A stretch of 64,000 nt of DNA, taken from the NCBI RefSeq assembly GCF_001466665.1, contig NZ_KQ758903.1, forward strand, positions 1,175,684 through 1,239,683, in the 5' to 3' direction. This stretch comes from Dehalogenimonas alkenigignens. GTDB taxonomy: Bacteria; Chloroflexota; Dehalococcoidia; Dehalococcoidales; Dehalococcoidaceae. The notes below the pieces were generated by a model, which saw only the letters and a program-made list of their open reading frames with translations, searched no databases and had not been told where the DNA came from. Below, in pieces: positions 8,900 through 15,971 of the stretch. How positions within the stretch are numbered: the stretch's first letter is position 1; each line of letters begins with the position of its first letter. The translations under genes and the position numbers were made by a program.

Positions 8900-10369
8900 T
8901 TAGGGCTTTTTACCTTTGCCGGGATTGTCTTTCTCATAGCCGGGGGTAGGATCAGCCGGTCCTGGATCCTCAACCTCGCCGCCCTGGTTGTTGGCGTCAT
9001 CGAGGTCGGACTGGAGATCTCCCGTATCGCCGCTGACGAGGGCGCTGTTGACTTCGTCGATGATGTCCTGTTCACTCATGCCGTAGTCTTCGCCAAAATA
9101 AGCGGCGTTCAAAAGGGCTGCTACCGCCTGCCGCAGCAGGGTCTTGGCCCTGCCATACTCACCGGAGCCCCCGAAATTCAAAGCTTCGAGCAGGGTGCTG
9201 TCGCCGAGGTTGCCGAAGTCGCCGAGATCGAAAATACCGCCTAAGGCATCGCCGGTGGAATAACCGGTCCAGGCATCAGGATGGGTCTTCCAGAATCCGG
9301 GGCTGAGACCCTGACCGTCACCGGGTTCCTCGTCATCACCGCCGCCGCCGCCTACGACAGTCACAGTGGCGTCATCTGACTGCTCGGTTTCAACAATTGT
9401 AGCTGTATTCGGATAGGTTCCTTCTTCATAGAAGGTCCTCTGGTAGGTGACGAAACCACTAGCGCTGAAAGCTCCCAAATTGCCGGCGTAGCTATCGGTT
9501 ACGTGGATCGTATCGTTGATTATAGTGGTGGGAGCGCCGAAAATCACGCCCGCGGTGGCTGACCCGCCTCCGACCGTACCGGTGGTCGTCACGGTCGCGG
9601 TGTTGACACGGGAGGCCGCATCCGGCAGAGCGGTGCTATACGTACCTTCAAGAGTGGCGCCTGATGCCAGAGCGTACGGGAAGGTGACCCCGAAATCGAC
9701 CGTCACATTGCCGAAGCCGCTGATTACATCGGTGGCGCTGGTAATAGTGGCGGTGAACGGGGTGTTATTAGCGATGGTCACGGTGCCACTGACAGCCCAA
9801 TCGCTGTCTACGGGTTCGCTCTTAGTGAGCGTGACGGTGTAAGTGGAAGTGGCGGTCTGGCCGACCTCAAGTGTGTCGAGGTCCCAATTATCCTCGTCTA
9901 CAGTCTTGACAATTTCCCAGGTGAAGGTCCGGGTGAATGAAGTCACTGCGGTTTTGGTTACGGTCACTTCATAGTCGAAGCAGAATTCTATATGGCTTAG
10001 ATTTGCCCACTTGCCGCTGGGAACCACCGGAGCATGGAGACCGGTATCACCAAAGGATTCCGGATCGTAATAATATACGTTGGCATCCGGGCCACCCTTG
10101 ACGATAACCGCATCCATACCAAGAGTTGAAGTCCAATCGAATGCCTGTCCGTCCGGAGTGTCGTAAACCGTGATGGTTACGGTATTGAAGCCATCAATGT
10201 TGTATGTCCCGGAGTTTGGCGGGTCAACCTTAAACCCGAAATCACATCCGAGACTAACCGCAGTCGGGTTGCCCTCCGTAAATGTCGGGTTTGCCAGTGC
10301 CGGCACAGCCACAGCAACGGCCAGTATAGCGGCAATGCCGGGGATCAAGAACTTCTTTAGAGCTTTCAT
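8900..10369 (-). CDS. secreted Ser/Thr/Gly-rich protein with GFWKTH motif
   Basis: Exported protein of 489 residues, function unknown. The signal peptide is clear (KALKKFLIPGIAAILAVAVA, cleavage near PALA-NP). The middle (about 30-330) is rich in Thr, Val and Ala and is predicted to be beta-strand repeats of the adhesin or Ig-like type (for example TYTVTLTKSE, VSGTVTIANNTPF). After a Gly/Asp/Glu linker comes GLSPGFWKTHPDAW, a motif found in many bacterial extracellular proteins of unknown role, then an acidic helical tail ending in Lys/Pro-rich sequence. The start ATG at 10369 has GGAGG 6 nt upstream. A structured leader precedes it. I infer a surface or matrix component. Confidence 0.75.
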   Translation of the reverse strand: MKALKKFLIPGIAAILAVAVAVPALANPTFTEGNPTAVSLGCDFGFKVDPPNSGTYNIDGFNTVTITVYDTPDGQAFDWTSTLGMDAVIVKGGPDANVYYYDPESFGDTGLHAPVVPSGKWANLSHIEFCFDYEVTVTKTAVTSFTRTFTWEIVKTVDEDNWDLDTLEVGQTATSTYTVTLTKSEPVDSDWAVSGTVTIANNTPFTATITSATDVISGFGNVTVDFGVTFPYALASGATLEGTYSTALPDAASRVNTATVTTTGTVGGGSATAGVIFGAPTTIINDTIHVTDSYAGNLGAFSASGFVTYQRTFYEEGTYPNTATIVETEQSDDATVTVVGGGGGDDEEPGDGQGLSPGFWKTHPDAWTGYSTGDALGGIFDLGDFGNLGDSTLLEALNFGGSGEYGRAKTLLRQAVAALLNAAYFGEDYGMSEQDIIDEVNSALVSGDTGDLQSDLDDANNQGGEVEDPGPADPTPGYEKDNPGKGKKP

Positions 10370-10500
10370 AAAACTCCTCCTTTTTATGAAAATAAAAACC
10401 GGCCATATTTCCACAAGCCGGTTTCACTACTTGCTCCCCGCCGTCCAAGTGATCCAAATACAGACGGCGGTTCAACGCTTCCTGATCATCAGAATTAATC
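10370..10500 (-). promoter_or_regulatory. structured 5' leader of the GFWKTH protein gene
   Basis: The minus-strand leader has two clear hairpins. The first pairs 10463-10470 with 10438-10445 (CCGCCGTC/GACGGCGG). The second pairs 10417-10423 with 10397-10403 (AACCGGC/GCCGGTT) and is followed by TTTATTTT, so it resembles a terminator placed just before the Shine-Dalgarno site. This is the architecture of a transcriptional riboswitch or attenuator, but it matches no class I can name. Confidence 0.45.
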
Positions 10501-10763
10501 TAAGACTTTATACTCGGTTGTTCGTACCTCCGTTTTGACCCTGCGATGCTCACATCCCCTGAAGGTCCTGTCCATACGTAAAAATACGTAATTTCCATTC
10601 AACACAGGGGTGCGCATTTCCTCTTCATCAATGTAAGGCCAAATATGGGTTGAGTCAAGATAACCTAAACTTACTAAACCTTACCAGAAGTAGGTATACA
10701 AGTAGACATAAAAAATTAAGTGGAAACTTGGAAGATATTTGCTGATCAAAGACCTGAAAAGAA
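10501..10763. other. non-coding intergenic stretch
   Basis: No convincing gene. The only pattern I see is TACGTA-AAAA-TACGTA at 10576-10591, two copies of a self-complementary hexamer, which could be a dyad operator. The remainder is AT-rich spacer between the secreted-protein leader and tRNA-Asp. Confidence 0.4.
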
Positions 10764-10840
10764 TGGCGACCCCGATGGGATTCGAACCCACGATCTCCAC
10801 CGTGACAGGGTGGCATGTTAGACCGCTACACCACGGGGCC
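10764..10840 (-). tRNA. tRNA-Asp (anticodon GTC), CCA encoded
   Basis: A 77-nt cloverleaf on the minus strand from GGCCCCG to CGGGGTCG-CCA. The acceptor arms pair, the D loop contains AGCGGTCTA, the T arm has GGTTCGAATCC, and the anticodon GTC is at 10806-10804. The 3' CCA is present in the DNA, unlike tRNA-Gly in this window. Confidence 0.97.
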
Positions 10841-10852
10841 GCGCGAAAAAAG

Positions 10853-10882
10853 AGTGTACCAATTCACGCCTCCAGGTGTCAA
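10853..10882 (-). promoter_or_regulatory. promoter for tRNA-Asp
   Basis: Minus strand: TTGACA (10882-10877), 18-nt spacer, TACACT (10858-10853), 12 nt before the mature tRNA 5' end. Confidence 0.6.
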
Positions 10883-10927
10883 CAAGTTGGAGGCTGTCTT
10901 CCTTCCAATGAATCGGTATCCGGGTTG

Positions 10928-10956
10928 TTGTTTGCCCATATACCTTGTGCTATAAT
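10928..10956 (+). promoter_or_regulatory. promoter for rpsF-ssb-rpsR
   Basis: TTGTTT (10928-10933), 17-nt spacer and a perfect TATAAT (10951-10956) with the extended-10 TG. The predicted mRNA starts near 10963, 40 nt before the rpsF start. Confidence 0.65.
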
Positions 10957-11002
10957 ACCCAAGTTCTTGCGATTACAAGCAAAAATTGGGAGGAACAATA
11001 CT

Positions 11003-11353
11003 ATCGCTGTTAAAGAAAAGAAGGTCCAGCCGGTTACAGAGCTTTTACGCTCCAGGACTGAGCCGGTCCGCAATTACGAATTGGTAGTCATTTACCGCCC
11101 TGAATTGGTGAAAGAGAAGCTCGACGCCGGGCTGGATCACATCGCCAAGCTGGTGGCCGAAAAAGGCGGCTCTATCGCTTCGACAGAGCCGTGGGGCAAA
11201 CGGAAACTGGCCTATCCCATCAAACACCAGACCGAGGGCATCTATTTTCTGGTGAAGTTCAGTGCCGTATCTTCTCTAACGAAGAAGATCAACAATGACC
11301 TTCGTCTTTCAGAAGACGTGCTGCGCCATTTGATTATTTGCCCTGGTAAATAG
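11003..11353 (+). CDS. rpsF: 30S ribosomal protein S6, apparent AUC start
   Basis: Ribosomal protein S6, a 16S rRNA binder in the platform of the small subunit, here about 116 residues. The conserved core starts at RNYELVVIYRPEL and includes WGKRKLAYPIKHQTEGIYF. There is no ATG, GTG or TTG at a suitable place. A strong Shine-Dalgarno GGGAGGA (10988-10994) is followed 8 nt later by ATC at 11003, and reading it as Met gives M-A-V-K-E-K-K, a natural-looking N-terminus. A TTG 12 codons further upstream lies before the Shine-Dalgarno site. I therefore place the start at ATC, with moderate confidence; a sequencing error is the alternative. First gene of rpsF-ssb-rpsR. Confidence 0.88.
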   Translation: MAVKEKKVQPVTELLRSRTEPVRNYELVVIYRPELVKEKLDAGLDHIAKLVAEKGGSIASTEPWGKRKLAYPIKHQTEGIYFLVKFSAVSSLTKKINNDLRLSEDVLRHLIICPGK

Positions 11354-11386
11354 GTGTACTCGTCGCGCAGCTGAGGAGACGTATTC

Positions 11387-11788
11387 ATGGTCAGTCTAAA
11401 CAAGGTCATGATTATCGGCAACGTTGGCGGAGATCCGGAGATGCGGTTTACGCCCAGCGGACATCCGGTGACTTCGTTTCGTGTGGCTGCCACCAGAAGA
11501 TGGGACTCTCCCGATGGGGAGCGCAAAGAAGAAACCGAATGGTTCAGCGTGGTCGCCTGGAACAAGCTGGCTGAGCAGTGCAACCAGCTACTGGCAAAAG
11601 GCCGTTTGGTTTATGTTGAAGGCCGATTGCAGACCCGAACCTGGGACGGCCAGGACGGTCAGAAGCATTATAAGACCGAGGTAATCGCCAGCACCGTCAA
11701 CCTCTTGGATAAAAAGCCCGCCGCTGCCGATGAAACCAGCAGCGCCGAACCCGCCGGTGATATTACGCCGGAAGATATTCCCTTTTAA
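11387..11788 (+). CDS. ssb: single-stranded DNA-binding protein
   Basis: SSB of 133 residues with one OB fold (about 1-105): NKVMIIGNVGGDPEMRFTPSG at the N-terminus, then TEWFSVVAWNKLAEQC and the loop strand KGRLVYVEGRLQTRTW. The short tail ends ITPEDIPF, a good match to the acidic C-terminal tip (DDIPF) through which SSB recruits repair and replication enzymes. It lies between the genes for S6 and S18, a conserved bacterial arrangement. Confidence 0.96.
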   Translation: MVSLNKVMIIGNVGGDPEMRFTPSGHPVTSFRVAATRRWDSPDGERKEETEWFSVVAWNKLAEQCNQLLAKGRLVYVEGRLQTRTWDGQDGQKHYKTEVIASTVNLLDKKPAAADETSSAEPAGDITPEDIPF

Positions 11789-11823
11789 TAAGTAAATTAC
11801 AGATCGGATATAGGAGTAAATAA

Positions 11824-12240
11824 TTGGTAACTTCACGTGATTCAGGCGCTCGGCCTCAGGGACGTCCGGGCGGACGTTTTGGCGGGCGCGGCCGTTTCCA
11901 GCAGCGGCGTAAAGTGTGCGCTTTTTGCGCCGATAAAAACATCATCATTGATTACAAAGATACCGCCAGGCTTTCGCGGTATATCTCCGAGCGTGCCAAG
12001 ATTGATCCGCGCCGGCGCAGCGGCACCTGTGCCAGGCACCAGCGGGCGTTGTCGGAAGCCATCAAGCAAGCTCGGATCATAGCCTTGCTGCCGTTCGTTC
12101 CGGAGCATATCAGAAAATCCGGCACCTCCTGGATGATGAGCCCATCGGCTCCGAAAGTTGCCGAAGCCGCTCCAGAAGCTAAGACAGAAAACGTCGCGCC
12201 GGCGGTGACTGCGACAACCGAAAACCCGGCAACGGCGTAA
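11824..12240 (+). CDS. rpsR: 30S ribosomal protein S18 with extended tails
   Basis: Ribosomal protein S18, partner of S6 on the 30S platform. The TTG start follows AGGAG by 8 nt. The conserved core (about 25-95) has [23 protein letters not shown] and the CARHQR segment, so the zinc-type cysteines are present. The protein is 138 residues, much longer than the usual 75-100, because of a Gly/Arg-rich N-terminal extension and a 35-residue Ala/Glu/Thr-rich C-terminal tail. The tail looks unstructured. The gene runs into rpmH after 31 nt. Confidence 0.94.
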   Translation: MVTSRDSGARPQGRPGGRFGGRGRFQQRRKVCAFCADKNIIIDYKDTARLSRYISERAKIDPRRRSGTCARHQRALSEAIKQARIIALLPFVPEHIRKSGTSWMMSPSAPKVAEAAPEAKTENVAPAVTATTENPATA

Positions 12241-12271
12241 ACCACTCCTGAACATCAAGTGAGGATATAAA

Positions 12272-12412
12272 GTGCCCAAAAGGACTTACCAACCGAAAAA
12301 GATTCCCCGCAAGCGGGAACATGGTTTTCTTGCCCGAATGTCCAGCCGGGGCGGCCGCGATGTCCTGAAATCGCGCCGGGCTAAAGGCCGCAAAAGGTTA
12401 ATTGTCGTCTAG
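12272..12412 (+). CDS. rpmH: 50S ribosomal protein L34
   Basis: L34 of 46 residues, starting at GTG 12272 after GAGG. The sequence [20 protein letters not shown] followed by the Arg/Lys-rich remainder to GRKRLIVV is diagnostic. It stands directly before rnpA, as in most bacteria, but dnaA is not its neighbour here; instead the block is joined to rpsF-ssb-rpsR. Confidence 0.95.
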   Translation: MPKRTYQPKKIPRKREHGFLARMSSRGGRDVLKSRRAKGRKRLIVV

Positions 12413-12449
12413 CTTCCACCTTTCTCCGGTAATAGCTGGCGGAGGGTGC

Positions 12450-12782
12450 ATGATTCGTGAAACACGTCTTAGAAGACGGGAAGATTTTCAGAGGGTGCTG
12501 TCCGCCGGGCGATCCAAATCCGACTCATTGCTGATACTAAAAACAGCGCCGGGCAGCACGGAGTCAAGCCGCATCGGTATTGTGACCAGTAAAAAACTCG
12601 GTTGCGCCGTGGTCCGGAATCGGGTTCGCCGGCGGCTTCGGGAGATATTGCGGAAGGCTGAGATTAAAAACAGCATCGACGCAGTATTTATCGCGAGATC
12701 ATCTGCCGCTTCTGTGCCTTTTGCCGAGCTGGAGGCCAGTGCCTGTAATCTGATGAAGCGGGTTGGGCTGGTTAGCAGTTGA
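12450..12782 (+). CDS. rnpA: ribonuclease P protein component
   Basis: Protein subunit of RNase P, which processes the 5' ends of tRNA precursors; 110 residues. ATG 12450 is chosen because GGAGG lies 6 nt upstream and the product begins with the family-typical RETRLRRREDF. The RNR motif is seen as VVRNRVRRRLREI, together with GIVTSKKLGCAV. It follows rpmH and precedes yidD with a gap of 2 nt. Confidence 0.95.
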   Translation: MIRETRLRRREDFQRVLSAGRSKSDSLLILKTAPGSTESSRIGIVTSKKLGCAVVRNRVRRRLREILRKAEIKNSIDAVFIARSSAASVPFAELEASACNLMKRVGLVSS

Positions 12783-12784
12783 CG

Positions 12785-13003
12785 ATGAAAAGAGTGGCCC
12801 TGGGATTGATCAGGCTATATCAAAACAGCCTTTCAAAGGTATTGCCTCCGTCTTGCCGTTTTCAACCAACCTGCTCCCAATATACCTTTGAAGCTATTGA
12901 ACGTTTTGGTCTTTTCAAAGGCGTTTGGTTGGGCCTGAAACGGTTGGGGCGCTGCCATCCTTTTAACAAAGGCGGTTACGATCCGGTGCCGGATCGCGCT
13001 TGA
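12785..13003 (+). CDS. yidD: membrane protein insertion efficiency factor YidD
   Basis: Small membrane-associated protein of 72 residues that assists YidC-dependent insertion. It shows the family core PPSCRFQPTCSQYTFEAIE, with its cysteines, and KRLGRCHPF near the end, preceded by an amphipathic N-terminal helix (LGLIRLYQNSLSK). It is tightly packed between rnpA and the PQQ-repeat lipoprotein in the yidC cluster. Confidence 0.95.
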   Translation: MKRVALGLIRLYQNSLSKVLPPSCRFQPTCSQYTFEAIERFGLFKGVWLGLKRLGRCHPFNKGGYDPVPDRA

Positions 13004-13014
13004 AGGAGACTAGG

Positions 13015-14094
13015 TTGCGGAATATTTGGAAAATCGGTTTGATTATTGCCCTGATCGCCGCGCTGGCCGTCGGCGGCAGCGGGTGCACCGGAGGGCAGAG
13101 AGCTCTGGGTTGGAGCGGGGTGACTCTGGCCGGCAGCGAATTATATTGTGGCACCACTGACGGCCGGTTGATCTCGCTTAATTCCAGCACCGGGACGGTT
13201 CGCTGGCAGGTGAATCTGGAAAAGGCTACCGGTATCTACGGTTCTCCGCTCGTCGTCGGTGATACTGTTTATGTGACTTCATACGGAGGCAGGGTATTTG
13301 CTGTCAACGCCGCCAGCGGAGCTCTAAAATGGTCGTCGCCGACGCCTGAAGAAGTAAAATTACCGGACGCGGTTATCAGCGGGCTGGCTGAAAACAACGG
13401 GCGGCTTTTCTACGGCAGCACCGACGGATCGGTATATGCCATCAGCGCGGCCGACGGCAAGATTGTCTGGAGTTTCAAGAACGGCGATAAAATTTGGGGT
13501 ACGCCCGTGGTCGACAGGGGTGTGGTATATATCGGTTCGTTTGATAAAAAAGTCTACGCCATCTCAGAGGCCGACGGGCGGGAGTTATGGGTTTTTGAGG
13601 CTGGAGGCGTCTTTACTTCAGCCCCGGTTATTTTTAACGATACGGTGATTATCGGCTCACTCGACCGTAATCTTTATTGTCTGGACAGCGCTACCGGCGC
13701 CGAGTTATGGCGCTTCACCGCCGGCAAGTGGTTCTGGGGCAGCCCGGCAGTCATTGGAGATCAAATCTACGCGCCAAACACCGACGGGAGCGTTTATGTC
13801 CTCGGAGGCGAGACGGGGCAGTTGATCAAAGAACACGATTTCGGAAGCTCGTTTGCTGCTTCGCCATCCATTGTGAACGGCCAGTTAGTCGTGGCGGCCG
13901 CGGAGGATGGTAAAGTCGTTGTTATCGACGATGATTCGCAGCAAACCCGCGAACTTGCTTTACTGGATACTACGGTCAGAGCGCCCCTGGCATCATCCGG
14001 CGAGATCGTCTTTATTCACAGCCAGACGAACGAAACAATTTTTGCTGTTAACGCATTGACCGGCGCCCGTGTATGGGAATACCGGGTGTCCTAA
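13015..14094 (+). CDS. PQQ-repeat beta-propeller lipoprotein (BamB-like)
   Basis: Exported beta-propeller of 359 residues. A TTG at 13015, 7 nt after GGAG, gives a hydrophobic signal with the lipobox-like GGSGC at about 21-25, so it is probably a lipoprotein. At least six repeats of the PQQ type follow, each with a G-x-x-Y/V-A-x-x-A/G-x-(T/D)-G-x-x-x-W pattern (for example VYAISAADGKIVWSF, LYCLDSATGAELWRF). PQQ-binding residues are not evident; the repeats are probably structural. It sits between yidD and yidC, which suggests a role in envelope protein handling, but the host may be monoderm, so BamB function is not implied. Confidence 0.85.
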   Translation: MRNIWKIGLIIALIAALAVGGSGCTGGQRALGWSGVTLAGSELYCGTTDGRLISLNSSTGTVRWQVNLEKATGIYGSPLVVGDTVYVTSYGGRVFAVNAASGALKWSSPTPEEVKLPDAVISGLAENNGRLFYGSTDGSVYAISAADGKIVWSFKNGDKIWGTPVVDRGVVYIGSFDKKVYAISEADGRELWVFEAGGVFTSAPVIFNDTVIIGSLDRNLYCLDSATGAELWRFTAGKWFWGSPAVIGDQIYAPNTDGSVYVLGGETGQLIKEHDFGSSFAASPSIVNGQLVVAAAEDGKVVVIDDDSQQTRELALLDTTVRAPLASSGEIVFIHSQTNETIFAVNALTGARVWEYRVS

Positions 14095-14106
14095 AGAGGT
14101 AATTGA

Positions 14107-15060
14107 GTGAGTATTGGAGATATCTGGGATCTAACTATTCTTGACCCGTTGATCAACGGGATGATCTGGCTTTCCAGTATCCTTTTCAACAATTTCGGGT
14201 TGACGGTTATCGTTTTGACCGCCGTTATTTTCGCGGTGATGTATCCGTTGACGATGAAGCAAATGCGCGCGGCCAAGGCGATGCAGGAATTGCAGCCGAA
14301 ACTCCAGGCTCTTCAGAAGAAATACGCCAAAGACAGGCAAAAGCTAGCCCAGGAACAGATGCAGCTGATGCGGGAGTCCGGCGCCAGCGCCACCGGCTGC
14401 CTTGTCCCGATGGTAATACAGATGCCGATCTGGATCGCTTTGTATCAGGCCATTATCAGGGTGTTAGCGGTAACGCCAGAAGATTTCCTGAGCCTTTCCA
14501 GGCATTTATACGACTGGTCCGTGGTCTATGAGACCCTCCCGCTGAACAGTACCTTTCTTTGGATAGACCTCTCCACTCCGGATTACATTCTGGCGCTTCT
14601 TGTGGGCGCGGTGATGCTATTACAGCAGAAAATGACCACGCCGCAGTCTGCGGACCCAAAGGTTGCGGCGCAGGGCAAAATGATGCTCTTCATGATGCCG
14701 GCGATGTTTGTCTTCATTTCGATCACTTTCCCGGCCGGCCTGGCGCTGTACTGGCTGACATCAAGTATATTGAGGGTTGTGGTCCAGTTCTTCGCCACCG
14801 GTCCCGGCGAGTTGAAGCCCTGGTTTCAGGGTTTAATGAGCAGGTTGGAGCGGGATCGGGGATACAAAGACCGTGTTTTGAAAAATGAAAAATCACCTGA
14901 ACCAGCCACGCCTAAAGTGGTGGTTGAACAGGCTGAGGAGATTGTGAATGAAGGAAATCGAGGTAAGGGGGCGGACGGTGGAAGAGGCGGTAGCCCGCGG
15001 CCTGGAACGACTAAAAATCAGCCGGGAAGAGGCGGAGATCGACGTCGTAAACGAAGGTAG
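14107..15060 (+). CDS. yidC: membrane protein insertase YidC/Oxa1
   Basis: Insertase of 317 residues in the Sec-dependent and independent pathways. It has the compact YidC layout: N-terminal segment (WLSSILFNNFGLTVIVLT), a cytoplasmic coiled region (KAMQELQPKLQALQKKYAKD) and four further hydrophobic segments, with CLVPMVIQMPIWIALYQAI. No large periplasmic P1 domain is present, as in Gram-positive and Chloroflexota forms. The tail from about 270 is hydrophilic and ends in a very basic RGGDRRRKRR. The last 113 nt overlap jag in another frame. The start GTG 14107 has GAGG upstream. Confidence 0.94.
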   Translation: MSIGDIWDLTILDPLINGMIWLSSILFNNFGLTVIVLTAVIFAVMYPLTMKQMRAAKAMQELQPKLQALQKKYAKDRQKLAQEQMQLMRESGASATGCLVPMVIQMPIWIALYQAIIRVLAVTPEDFLSLSRHLYDWSVVYETLPLNSTFLWIDLSTPDYILALLVGAVMLLQQKMTTPQSADPKVAAQGKMMLFMMPAMFVFISITFPAGLALYWLTSSILRVVVQFFATGPGELKPWFQGLMSRLERDRGYKDRVLKNEKSPEPATPKVVVEQAEEIVNEGNRGKGADGGRGGSPRPGTTKNQPGRGGDRRRKRR

Positions 15061-15637
15061 CCACGGACTTTTCGGTATCCGAACTGAAGAGGCCATTGTC
15101 GTGGTCAGGACCAGACAACCCGCGGCGCCCGTATCGGCTACCCGTGCCGCCGATGCCGTAGCCGTTACCACCCGGATCATTCAAGATCTGATAGACCGCA
15201 TGGACCTCGATGCCGGCGTTGAATACTTGCCTGACGCGATGGTCACCGAAGAAACGGGAAATGAATCGGGAATGGTTTTCGATATCCTCGGCGAAGACCT
15301 GGGTCTGCTGATAGGCCGCCACGGTCAGACCCTGGCAAATTTCCAGTATCTGGTAAGAATCCTGGTGGCTCAACGTATTGGAGACTATTTGCCTATCGTG
15401 GTGGACGTTAACGGCTACCGGCAAAGGCGTTTTAAGTCCCTTGAAGTTTTAGCTCGGCGGACGGCGGAGCAGGTGCGCCAGCGTCGGATGCCGTACTCGC
15501 TGGACCCAATGCCGCCTTTTGAGAGGCGCATTATTCACATGGTGCTGGCCGGTGATCCCGAAGTGACCACTCAGAGCGTCGGTTTCGGGGAAGAGCGAAA
15601 GGTCGTTGTTGTCCCCCGGGAAGACTCTTTGAAATAG
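14948..15637 (+). CDS. jag: Jag/KhpB RNA-binding protein
   Basis: RNA-binding protein of 229 residues. The Jag_N domain (1-50: MKEIEVRGRTVEEAVARGLE and SHGLFGI) is followed by a KH domain (about 75-150, GLLIGRHGQTLANFQYLV) and an R3H domain (about 160-215, PFERRIIHMVLAGDP). Family members bind mRNA and affect cell elongation and division; jag is classically next to yidC. Its first 113 nt lie inside the 3' end of yidC, in the -1 phase relative to it. As Jag_N is well conserved, the overlap is real and not a start-site error. Confidence 0.95.
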   Translation: MKEIEVRGRTVEEAVARGLERLKISREEAEIDVVNEGSHGLFGIRTEEAIVVVRTRQPAAPVSATRAADAVAVTTRIIQDLIDRMDLDAGVEYLPDAMVTEETGNESGMVFDILGEDLGLLIGRHGQTLANFQYLVRILVAQRIGDYLPIVVDVNGYRQRRFKSLEVLARRTAEQVRQRRMPYSLDPMPPFERRIIHMVLAGDPEVTTQSVGFGEERKVVVVPREDSLK

Positions 15638-15663
15638 CAGTTGTTATCCATTTGGCTTGTTTC

Positions 15664-15692
15664 TTGAACGCAGGTTTATCCTGTGATATGCT
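15664..15692 (+). promoter_or_regulatory. promoter of the ileS T-box leader
   Basis: TTGAAC (15664-15669), 17-nt spacer, TATGCT (15687-15692). The predicted start lies just before the T-box stem I. Confidence 0.55.
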
Positions 15693-15699
15693 TCCTGTT

Positions 15700-15958
15700 A
15701 ACAGCTTTGACGGAGAAGAGTAAGCCCGGCGCTTTCCATCAGCGAGCCTGATACGGTGCGAGCAGGCTGGAAATAGGGCGGAAAATCCCTCCCGAGCTTC
15801 CAGGCGAAAATCCGGTGTGTCTGGGTGATTAGTTTTGGGCGGGTGCCAGCCGTTATCCTGGCATGGCATGGTTGTGCCAGAATGAGCGCCCCGATTCATC
15901 GGGGAACAAGGGTGGTACCGCGGTTAATCCCGTCCCTTATGGGCGGGATTTGTTTTTT
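15700..15958 (+). promoter_or_regulatory. T-box riboswitch upstream of ileS
   Basis: Transcriptional T-box that senses uncharged tRNA. The diagnostic box AAGGGTGGTACCGCG is at 15908-15922, and the terminator is the stem 15926-15950 (AATCCCGTCCC/GGGCGGGATT) followed by TGTTTTTT. Stem I can be closed by CCCGG (about 15726) with CTGGG (15821-15825). The codon ATC at 15810-15812, within GCGAAAATC, is the likely isoleucine specifier, but another ATC at 15785 cannot be excluded without folding. Confidence 0.93.
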
Positions 15959-15971
15959 ATAAGGAGGCGCA

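Noticed and set aside
10370-10500. Cyclic di-GMP riboswitch
   Set aside because: The conserved CACGCACAGGGCAAACC and GACGCAAAGCC segments are absent; only generic hairpins are seen.
10739-11003. Long in-frame N-terminal extension of rpsF through the tRNA-Asp region
   Set aside because: It is antisense to a clear tRNA and upstream of the rpsF promoter, so it cannot be part of S6.
12305-12325. Second copy of the CCCGC-GCAA-GCGGG repeat inside rpmH
   Set aside because: The resemblance (CCCCGCAAGCGGG) is within conserved L34 coding sequence and is coincidental.
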